A stretch of 35,153 nt of DNA from Sphaerobacteraceae bacterium (GTDB lineage: Bacteria > Chloroflexota > Chloroflexia > Thermomicrobiales > Thermomicrobiaceae). The notes under the pieces are model-generated. The model was not told where the DNA came from, did not search any database, and was given only the letters and a program-made list of their open reading frames with translations. The translations under genes and the position numbers were made by a program. Numbering within the stretch: position 1 is the stretch's first letter; each line of letters begins with the position of its first letter. The stretch is taken from assembly GCA_007695115.1 (NCBI GenBank), contig REEK01000063.1, positions 1-35,153 of the forward strand, read 5' to 3'. Of the stretch, positions 7,530-13,785 are shown piece after piece.

Positions 7530-9629
7530 CTACCCCCGGTCGTCCGAACGATATCGCGAGAAGTCGTCGCGGAGCGCCATTTCGCCGATCAGGAGGTCCT
7601 CATCGAGCGGGGAATCCTCCCGAGATTGTGTCTCGGGAGTCACCCAGGCAAGCAGTTCGTTGGCTGCGTCGGCGGTCTGGTAGTCGCCAATTCGCATGGC
7701 GAGCTCAGCCGCGCGGCTGAGGAATTTGTAGGCGGGTTCGTCATCGTGCTGATCGTAGAGCAGGGCACCGGCGTTGTAGTTCAGTGCCATCTGGGTTCGC
7801 TGATCGCCAGCGGTCTCGGAAAGTTCGATACCTCGCTGATAAGAGGCAATCGCTTCTTCCACTTTGCCGGCGGCATCCTGAACGCCTGCCAGGCCCTTGA
7901 TCGCCCGGAGCATGATGTCGGTGGATCCGACCTGCTCGGCTGCCTCGAGTGCGACGGCAAACTCGACTTCGGCCTGATCCATGTCTCCGGCACCCTGATA
8001 CCAGCGCGCCATTCGACCATGCAGCCGGGCACGAACATCAGCCGGTGCGAAGAGGTCAGCCAGATCAACAGCTTCCTGAAGATATCGCTGTGCTTCTATC
8101 GCACGACCCTGCTTGCTGGACGAGTAGACCATCATCTCCAGGTAGCGAAGCTGGGCTTCGCGGTCTCCGCTTTCCCGGGCAACCTTCAGTGCGTGACGCA
8201 AGCAGTCTTCGGCTTCTTCCATACGACCTTCCGCCATATAGATCGAGCCTCGAACAGCCACCGCTCGCCCCTGGAGAGACTGATCGCCGATTTCCACAGC
8301 AATCTCGCCGCAGCGTTCGGCGGCCAGCATGGCATCATCCAGTCGACCGAACTGCACCAGCGCTTCGCCGAGTCCAGCCAGCCAGCGGGCTTCGCCAGCG
8401 GTGTCACCGGCTCGTGCGGCGTACTGTGAGGCATCTCCCAGGTGGCTGATTGCCTCGTTGACCCGGTCCATTCCGGCATAGATCATCCCGATAACGCCGA
8501 GACAGCGGTGGAACAGGCGAGGATCGTCGATCTCGGCCAGCATCGGACGAGCTTCTTCAGCAATGTTCAGCGCTTCCCGAGTCTGGTGGCTCTCCAGAAG
8601 CAGTTCGGCGGCATCGACCAGTGATCGAGTTGCGGCCGTTCGATTGCCGAGGCCGCGTTCCAGTTCGGCGAGTTCCTGGTAGTGCTTGGCTGCGTCAGCC
8701 GGACGGCCAGCCTGGCGCTCGATCCGGGCGAGCCCGGTGAGGCTGCGGGCTTCCATCGTCAGATCTTCGATGTTGCGGGTCCGCTCCAGCGCGACCTTCA
8801 GCTGCTCGCGAGCCTGCTGGTACTGTTTGCGCTCGGCCAGCATGATGCCGGACTGAATCGCGATCTCCGACTGCAAGCGAGTATCGATGGTCCGTTCGGC
8901 CGCTTCCTGCGCCTGTTGAAGCACCAGCATGGCGGCTTCATTGTCGCCAGCTTTGCGGTGCAGGCTGAGTTGGCGCATCAGCGCGTCGACCATCCCCGCG
9001 AAGTGTCCGATGCGCTTGGCGCTCCGGGATCCGCGCAGGTAGTAATCATGAGCGGCGTTGGTGTCGCCTTCTTCATAGGCGATATCCCCGAGCATCACTG
9101 CGGTTTCGACATCTTCTGGCGCGTCGGTCTCTTCACGGCCGACTTCCAGTTGTCGATGCAGGAGCTCTTTGGCGTGTTCGGTATTACCTTGATCGAGCGA
9201 GAGCCGGGCAAGCCGGGAGAGTGCTCGGCGCTGACCGCCCGTGTTGGCGATTCGCTCTGCGGCGTGCATCGCCTCGCGGAGATGCAACTCCTGCTCACGG
9301 GTGTTCTCCTGCTCGCCGAGCAGATCCGATGCGCGCAGGTTGAACTCAACCAGCAGGCGATCGAACCCCTTATAGCGGGCAGCCAGAATGACCATCCGGG
9401 TGAGGATGAGGGCGTGCTCCTGATCAGACTCTGCGGCACGAGCCACTTCGGCATCGAGCTCCCAGAGATCACCATCGGCCAGACTCCCCAGAATGGAGGG
9501 GTTCTCGACCATCTGATAGGCGCGTTCCACCGAGATCTGGCCGTCCATGACCTCGCTGGCCAGACGGTAGATCGGATTGCGTTCGACACCTTGCTGACGG
9601 CGTAGCCAGCGTCCGAGCTGTTCAAACAT
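7530..9629 (-). CDS. Large tetratricopeptide-repeat protein
   Basis: 699 residues made almost entirely of TPR helices, with recurring patterns such as A..Y......A....G and repeated AxxxGD, EAxxxY and AIxxYxxGIELSE segments. I estimate 13-15 repeats from about residue 90 to 680. There is no signal peptide or membrane segment, so it is cytoplasmic. TPR arrays are protein-protein scaffolds; nothing here identifies a partner. ATG 9629 is chosen because GGGAG lies 8 nt upstream; the TTG one codon earlier is less likely. It starts 37 nt after the threonine dehydratase stop on the same strand and probably shares its transcript. The PP2C/propeller gene follows 244 nt downstream, so the TPR protein is a plausible partner for that receptor, though this is inference. 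Long open frames on the opposite strand here are shadows. Confidence 0.9.
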   Translation of the reverse strand: MFEQLGRWLRRQQGVERNPIYRLASEVMDGQISVERAYQMVENPSILGSLADGDLWELDAEVARAAESDQEHALILTRMVILAARYKGFDRLLVEFNLRASDLLGEQENTREQELHLREAMHAAERIANTGGQRRALSRLARLSLDQGNTEHAKELLHRQLEVGREETDAPEDVETAVMLGDIAYEEGDTNAAHDYYLRGSRSAKRIGHFAGMVDALMRQLSLHRKAGDNEAAMLVLQQAQEAAERTIDTRLQSEIAIQSGIMLAERKQYQQAREQLKVALERTRNIEDLTMEARSLTGLARIERQAGRPADAAKHYQELAELERGLGNRTAATRSLVDAAELLLESHQTREALNIAEEARPMLAEIDDPRLFHRCLGVIGMIYAGMDRVNEAISHLGDASQYAARAGDTAGEARWLAGLGEALVQFGRLDDAMLAAERCGEIAVEIGDQSLQGRAVAVRGSIYMAEGRMEEAEDCLRHALKVARESGDREAQLRYLEMMVYSSSKQGRAIEAQRYLQEAVDLADLFAPADVRARLHGRMARWYQGAGDMDQAEVEFAVALEAAEQVGSTDIMLRAIKGLAGVQDAAGKVEEAIASYQRGIELSETAGDQRTQMALNYNAGALLYDQHDDEPAYKFLSRAAELAMRIGDYQTADAANELLAWVTPETQSREDSPLDEDLLIGEMALRDDFSRYRSDDRG

Positions 9630-9666
9630 CAACGTTACTCCCGGATCCTCTCAGGCTGCTCTCGCA

Positions 9667-10656
9667 CTATGCAGACTGCTGCTGATGAATTCCCTGGGAA
9701 AATGCCCAGCGGAATGTATCCAGCGTAATATTGCCACCACTGACGATAATTCCAACGTTCTGCCCCTGCAGTTCCGGCGCGAGCTTCGTGGCTGCGGCGG
9801 TTGCCGCTGCCCCAGCTCCCTCGGCGACCAGATGGGCACCTTCGACCAGGTCGATGATCGCCTGGCACATCTCCTGTTCGGTTACCAGCTGGATGTCGTC
9901 CACCAGTTCATGGATGATCTTCAGCGGCAACTCGAATGCCACCCGGGCTGCCAGCCCATCGGCAAAGGTCGTGCCTTCGTCCAGCGACACCAGCCGGTTC
10001 TCTTTCCATGACGTGTAGACCGCCGGAGTACCGGTCGATTGCACTCCGATGACCTTAATGTCCGGGTTGATCGCCTTCATGACGATCGCGGTTCCACAGA
10101 CACCACTTCCGGCCCCGACGGGAACGATTACTGTATGGAGGTCTGGCGCTTCTTCGATCATTTCGAGTGCGTAGGTTCCGACGCCAGCGATCAGGTCTGG
10201 TTCATTGGCGGAGTGGACGAAGCGGGCGCCGGTACTGTTGGCGCGCTCTTCTGCAGCCATTCGGGCCTCATCGAAGTCCTTGCCAGTCAGAACCACCTCG
10301 GCGCCGAGGCGTCGCATGGATGCGACCTTGAACTCATTGGCGCCTTCCGGAGCGAAGATCGCGGCCGGGATGCCGTTCATCTGTGCAGCGTAGGCGATCG
10401 ACTGGCCATGATTGCCGGTTGAGGCGGAGACCACGCCAGCCTTGCGCTCCGCATCCGAGAGCCGGCTCATCAGATAGATGCCGCCTCGAATCTTGAATGC
10501 GCCAATCGGCTGCAGGCTCTCGCACTTGAGATACGCGTTGAACCCGAGTTGCTCGCTCATCGCGGCAGGATTGAGGAGGGGCGTCGGCGGCAGATACTGC
10601 TCAATCACCTTCCGTGCCCGGAGCACATCCTGAAATGTTGGCGGTACGAGCGACAT
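9667..10656 (-). CDS. Threonine/serine dehydratase, PLP-dependent, no ACT domain
   Basis: 329 residues of the fold-type II PLP family. The Schiff-base lysine is K55 in LQPIGAFKIRGG. The substrate loop STGNHGQSIA is near residue 80, the phosphate-binding glycine loop VGAGSG is near residue 185, and the C-terminal SGGNI is near 308. It deaminates L-threonine to 2-oxobutanoate and ammonia, and probably also serine. The regulatory ACT domain of biosynthetic IlvA is absent, so it resembles catabolic TdcB-type enzymes or serine racemase; sequence alone does not separate these. The start MSLVPP at 10656 has AAGGAG 6 nt upstream; the longer frame to 10725 has no ribosome binding site. An 8-bp inverted repeat lies in the leader (10672-10697). 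It heads a probable operon with the TPR gene. Confidence 0.92.
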   Translation of the reverse strand: MSLVPPTFQDVLRARKVIEQYLPPTPLLNPAAMSEQLGFNAYLKCESLQPIGAFKIRGGIYLMSRLSDAERKAGVVSASTGNHGQSIAYAAQMNGIPAAIFAPEGANEFKVASMRRLGAEVVLTGKDFDEARMAAEERANSTGARFVHSANEPDLIAGVGTYALEMIEEAPDLHTVIVPVGAGSGVCGTAIVMKAINPDIKVIGVQSTGTPAVYTSWKENRLVSLDEGTTFADGLAARVAFELPLKIIHELVDDIQLVTEQEMCQAIIDLVEGAHLVAEGAGAAATAAATKLAPELQGQNVGIIVSGGNITLDTFRWAFSQGIHQQQSA

Positions 10657-10671
10657 CGAATCTCCTTCTCG

Positions 10672-10697
10672 TGAACAGTTCCAATGAATACTGTTCA
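10672..10697. promoter_or_regulatory. Inverted repeat in the threonine dehydratase leader
   Basis: TGAACAGT (10672-10679) and ACTGTTCA (10690-10697) are perfect 8-bp arms separated by 10 nt. The site lies 16 nt upstream of the dehydratase ATG, next to its ribosome binding site, and about 30 nt from the divergent pyrF promoter. It could be a repressor operator or an mRNA hairpin affecting translation; the sequence does not say which. Confidence 0.45.
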
Positions 10698-10727
10698 TTC
10701 TGACATATCCCGGTCCCGGCGGCATTA

Positions 10728-10756
10728 TTGCTGAGCGTGCTCGCCTGGGTTATTAT
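10728..10756 (+). promoter_or_regulatory. Candidate sigma70 promoter for pyrF
   Basis: TTGCTG (10728-10733), a 17-bp spacer and TATTAT (10751-10756, 5 of 6 consensus). It lies about 45 nt upstream of the preferred ATG, which argues against starting translation at the TTG at 10728. Confidence 0.55.
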
Positions 10757-10802
10757 TCATCAGTTTGCCTTGCTCACGGCTCGATCAAAGGAATCAGGTG
10801 TC

Positions 10803-11627
10803 ATGACCTTCACCGAGAGACTTCAGCATGCCAGTCAGACCAACAATTCGCTGCTCTGTATCGGACTGGATCCAGATCCGGCCCGGATTCCGGCTCACCT
10901 GGGATCGGGTGCCCATGCGATCGTTGCGTTCAATAAGGCGATCATCCGGGCGACACAGGACATTGCTTGCGCCTACAAACCCAACCTCGGATTCTACATG
11001 GCGTACGGACACGATGGCATCCGCGCTCTCCAGGAAACCCGCCGGGCAATTCCCGATCATATTCCAGCGATCCTCGACGCCAAAGTCGGCGATATCGATG
11101 TGACGTCGAACGGGTACGCACAGGGGTACTTCGGTGAAATGGGATTCGATGCGGTCACCGCCCAGCCATATCTCGGCGTGGATGGACTCGAGCCGCTCCT
11201 GAGTTGGGAAGACCGTTGTGTCTTCATTCTTGCCAAAACCTCGAACCCCGGTAGTGGCGATCTTCAGGATCTCAAACTCGCCAGCACCGACCCTGAACGT
11301 ACAGTGTACGAACATGTTGCCAGCCGGACGGCCGAATGGCAAGGTCGATTCGGAACCTGCGGACTGGTCGCTGGAGCGACTTATCCGCAAGAGGTCGAAT
11401 CGATCCGCGCGCTGGCGCCAGACGTGCCGATGCTGATTCCTGGCGTCGGATCTCAGGGCGGAAATCTGGAAGCGACAGTCAAGGCCGCGATTGGCCATGG
11501 TTCCGGCCCGATAGCGATCAATGCCTCCCGCTCGATCATCTACGCCGGTGAAGGAATGGACTATATCGAGGCGGTTCGGGCGGCGGCGCTGGAGCTGCGT
11601 GATCAGATCAACGCAGCGCGCGCATAA
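10803..11627 (+). CDS. pyrF: Orotidine 5'-phosphate decarboxylase (type 2)
   Basis: 274 residues. It converts orotidine 5'-phosphate to UMP, the last step of de novo pyrimidine synthesis, in the cytoplasm. The active-site signature DAKVGDID follows the early motif LCIGLDPDPARIP and AYKPNLGFY. SNPGSGDLQD and the C-terminal phosphate-binding region PMLIPGVGSQGG with ASRSIIYAG complete the barrel. The arrangement and length fit the longer type 2 subfamily found in actinobacteria, myxobacteria and Chloroflexota. ATG 10803 has AAAGGA 10 nt upstream; an upstream extension would run through the promoter. It stands alone between its own promoter and a strong terminator, with no other pyr gene nearby. 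Confidence 0.96.
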   Translation: MTFTERLQHASQTNNSLLCIGLDPDPARIPAHLGSGAHAIVAFNKAIIRATQDIACAYKPNLGFYMAYGHDGIRALQETRRAIPDHIPAILDAKVGDIDVTSNGYAQGYFGEMGFDAVTAQPYLGVDGLEPLLSWEDRCVFILAKTSNPGSGDLQDLKLASTDPERTVYEHVASRTAEWQGRFGTCGLVAGATYPQEVESIRALAPDVPMLIPGVGSQGGNLEATVKAAIGHGSGPIAINASRSIIYAGEGMDYIEAVRAAALELRDQINAARA

Positions 11628-11663
11628 GTCTCGGGCAATTTCAAAATTGGATGAAAATTGGAG

Positions 11664-11693
11664 ATGCCCGGGGATTTCTCCCCGGGCATTTTT
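11664..11693 (+). terminator. Rho-independent terminator of pyrF
   Basis: A perfect 11-bp stem (ATGCCCGGGGA / TCCCCGGGCAT) with a tttc loop at 11664-11689, followed by a run of T to 11693. It is 36 nt after the pyrF stop. Confidence 0.93.
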
Positions 11694-11737
11694 CCGTCTT
11701 GTGACGTTCGATGATCGCTGGCTGATTCCGGCCTGGC

Positions 11738-12583
11738 TTACTTCTCCGCGTCTTTACCCCGGTAGGTTGGCTCAGACGGTGCAGGAGTTGCCGGGTCCGT
11801 AACAGTATCCGTGTCGTCAACCGCATCATCATCTACCGCGTCATCGTCATCGGCGACCTCGGTATCGTCGGTGACGTCGGTGTCGTCAACCGCATCGTCA
11901 TCTACTGCGTCATCATCATCGGCTACCGCATCATCGGCTTCCGGATCTGGCCCTTCGACGATGATCGTGCCGAGCATTCCTGCGTCCTGGTGTGGGTAGC
12001 AGAAATATATGTACGTACCCGGAACATCCAGAGTGATACTGAATGATTCATCCGGATTGATACTGCCGGAGTGCCACGGTTCAGCACCTTCTGGCAGCTC
12101 GACATGAGACTCATCGGTGGCGATCTCAGGATCCGCCGACGCCGTGTGAACCTCATCGGTCATGTTGACCCAGGTTACGGTGTCTCCCGGCGCGATCGTG
12201 ATCTCGGCCGGCGAGAACTCGTTGTCGTCTGTCAGTTCGATGATGTGTTCGACAGGTTCGGCGACTTCGTCTTCGTCGTCCAGTGCATCGTCGGTCGCTT
12301 CGGCGTCGTCCGTCGCGTCATCGACTTCAGCATCGTCGGTGGTGTCGTCAGTTGCGTCGTCAGTTGCGCTGTCGTCACTCACACTATCGTCAGCGCTATC
12401 GTCGATGGCGTCGTCATCATCGACAACGGCGTCATCGGCATCATCCGTTTGCTGGGAATCCATGACGGGTGTTTCGCTAGGGTCGACATCCCCGGCGTCA
12501 TCGGCATCTTCCGCCGATATCGAGCAGGCCGCCAGCATCGCTACAAGCATGAGAACTGGCGCAAGAATTCTTAGCGCGCGCAT
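11738..12583 (-). CDS. Cupredoxin lipoprotein, Met axial ligand, Asp-rich flanks
   Basis: 281 residues. The lipobox is MLVAMLAAC (Cys20). An extremely Asp-rich linker (about 25-108) is followed by a plastocyanin/halocyanin-like domain at about 110-210 and a second Asp-rich tail. The copper ligands are H146 (DEVHTAS), C195, H198 and M203 (FCYPHQDAGMLG), with exact plastocyanin spacing (C+3, H+5). The tail has a perfect 17-residue repeat, VADDDDAVDDDAVDDTD, at 220-236 and 243-259. It is probably a membrane-anchored type 1 copper electron carrier on the outer face. MRALRIL at 12583 is the start: a GGGGGAG box lies just upstream and the signal peptide begins there. Its own promoter lies at 12636-12664. 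Two paralogues follow in this window. Confidence 0.9.
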   Translation of the reverse strand: MRALRILAPVLMLVAMLAACSISAEDADDAGDVDPSETPVMDSQQTDDADDAVVDDDDAIDDSADDSVSDDSATDDATDDTTDDAEVDDATDDAEATDDALDDEDEVAEPVEHIIELTDDNEFSPAEITIAPGDTVTWVNMTDEVHTASADPEIATDESHVELPEGAEPWHSGSINPDESFSITLDVPGTYIYFCYPHQDAGMLGTIIVEGPDPEADDAVADDDDAVDDDAVDDTDVTDDTEVADDDDAVDDDAVDDTDTVTDPATPAPSEPTYRGKDAEK

Positions 12584-12635
12584 AGCATAACTCCCCCGTG
12601 TGTTACGCAAACACAAATTGCGAATTACCTTCGTT

Positions 12636-12664
12636 ACCGTACCCTGTTCCTGACCAGTTGTCAA
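12636..12664 (-). promoter_or_regulatory. Candidate promoter of the Met-type cupredoxin gene
   Basis: On the minus strand, TTGACA (12659-12664) is followed by a 17-bp spacer and TACGGT (12636-12641). The -35 is perfect and the -10 is weak (3 of 6). It lies about 50 nt upstream of the start codon. Confidence 0.5.
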
Positions 12665-12861
12665 CTCCGAATACCAACTAACTGACATGCTGTCACCTGC
12701 CAAATGCTGTGACTGCGGGGCACACCCCTTTACACATGCGGAATACGTACAGCCTCGTGGTTGCTCTGCCGGGTTATGGTCGGCGGGAGTGGCAAGGAGT
12801 CACAGGAAATCATGACGATAATGTCAATCGAGGGTGTACGGACTGTGACTCTGCGTCGGGC

Positions 12862-12904
12862 AAAAAGCGCTTGAGCCACTCCGACAAATGGGAGTGGCTC
12901 AAGC
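12862..12904 (-). terminator. Rho-independent terminator of the Gln-type cupredoxin gene
   Basis: A perfect 14-bp stem at 12869-12904 (GCTTGAGCCACTCC / GGAGTGGCTCAAGC, 8-nt loop). On the minus strand it is followed, after a short GC, by TTTTT at 12862-12866. Confidence 0.9.
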
Positions 12905-12931
12905 AGGGAAAGGGGGCGTGTTGCGGTCCAG

Positions 12932-13576
12932 CTAGAGGTAGTCGTCAGTCTCGTCATCGTCCTGATCGTCGTCCGAGCTGTCATCGTCGGAAGATTCGGG
13001 CGGCGTTTCGCCTTCTTCGAGGACCGTTATGGATCCGATCTGGCCCAGAACCTCGTGCGGACGACAGAAATAGACGTAGTCTCCGGGCACTTCCAGCGTG
13101 ATGCTGAACTCATCTCCCGGATCCAGATCGCCGGAATCCCACGGTTCAGCGCCTTCGGGCAGTACCGCGTTGTCCGGATCGCGAACGATCTCCGGATCGA
13201 GCGTTGCTGTGTGGTTGATGCGCCCGGTGTTGATAAAGGTAATGGTGTCCCCGAGTGCGATGACCACCTCGTCGGGATCGAAATCGTGCGGGTCCTGGAT
13301 CTCGACGATGTGCTCGACTGGCTCCCCGTTCTCCGCTGTCCCTGGGGTTGCCGTCTCTTCCGGCTCGGCATCGGGCTCAGCCGTCGCGGTTGGATCTGGT
13401 TCAGCGGTTGCGGTCGGGGTCGGATCGGCTTCATCCGGGGTGGGCGATGACTCGGCGGCCACCGCATCATCGCTGGAGTCGTCGGTTGCGCGGTCATCGG
13501 ACGACTCGGTTGAAGCGCAGGCGGCGAGTAGCGCGAAGATTAGCAATGAAACAAGAACGACGGACAGTCTGCGCAT
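12932..13576 (-). CDS. Cupredoxin lipoprotein with Gln at the axial-ligand position
   Basis: 214 residues. The signal peptide ends in lipobox ALLAAC (Cys20). Then come a Pro/Thr/Glu-rich linker to about 85, a cupredoxin domain at about 87-186 and an Asp-rich tail. The ligands read H122 (INHTATL), C171, H174 and Q179 (FCRPHEVLGQIG). Gln takes the place of the usual Met, as in stellacyanin, where it lowers the copper redox potential. It shares LPEGAEPW.SG with its paralogues. GGAGG lies 6 nt before ATG. It has its own TTGACA-17-TATTGT promoter and a strong terminator, so it is monocistronic. Its probable role is electron transfer at the outer membrane-facing surface; the partner may be the neighbouring flavoprotein, but this is inference. 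Confidence 0.9.
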   Translation of the reverse strand: MRRLSVVLVSLLIFALLAACASTESSDDRATDDSSDDAVAAESSPTPDEADPTPTATAEPDPTATAEPDAEPEETATPGTAENGEPVEHIVEIQDPHDFDPDEVVIALGDTITFINTGRINHTATLDPEIVRDPDNAVLPEGAEPWDSGDLDPGDEFSITLEVPGDYVYFCRPHEVLGQIGSITVLEEGETPPESSDDDSSDDDQDDDETDDYL

Positions 13577-13626
13577 GTGTACCTCCTCATGTTTAGTTGA
13601 CGTGAATCGAAAGGGTAGCTGCCTCT

Positions 13627-13655
13627 ACAATACGGAGACAGGGTGAGTATGTCAA
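13627..13655 (-). promoter_or_regulatory. Promoter of the Gln-type cupredoxin gene
   Basis: On the minus strand, TTGACA (13650-13655), a 17-bp spacer and TATTGT (13627-13632, 4 of 6), about 50 nt before the ATG. Confidence 0.7.
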
Positions 13656-13732
13656 CCATAGTAGCTTCGCTTCTGCAAGTTTCGGACGCGCAGTGATCCC
13701 AGCAGGTTTAGATACATGAAGAAGCGCCCGGC

Positions 13733-13751
13733 GGGGGTTAGACCGGGCGCT
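13733..13751 (-). terminator. Probable terminator of the flavoprotein-cupredoxin gene
   Basis: The arms AGCGCCCGG and CCGGGCGCT are perfect. On the minus strand the stem is followed by TTCTTC, a poor U-tract. It lies 35 nt after the stop. Confidence 0.55.
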
Positions 13752-13785
13752 CGCGACGGAGGAGTTGTAGGAAGGGTGAGCGAGA

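Larger units (their letters stand above)
12584..12931. other. 348-bp intergenic region between two cupredoxin genes
   Basis: It holds the promoter and leader of the downstream minus-strand cupredoxin gene (12636-12664) and the terminator of the upstream one (12862-12904). Between them, about 12665-12861 shows no gene or clear motif; short open frames there lack ribosome binding sites. Confidence 0.6.

Noticed and set aside
7491-8429. A 312-codon plus-strand open frame, and a 307-codon one at 8682-9605
   Set aside because: Both lie opposite the TPR gene and mirror its codon periodicity; they have no ribosome binding site and no domain pattern.
11810-11935. Short regularly spaced repeats that look CRISPR-like
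   Set aside because: The repeats are coding GAT/GAC runs in a lipoprotein tail, with no unique spacers of constant length and no cas genes.
12162-12590. Serine/alanine/valine-rich plus-strand frame (repeated SSASSVAS)
   Set aside because: It is the complement of the Asp-rich linker of the cupredoxin lipoprotein; the low complexity comes from GAT/GAC repeats.
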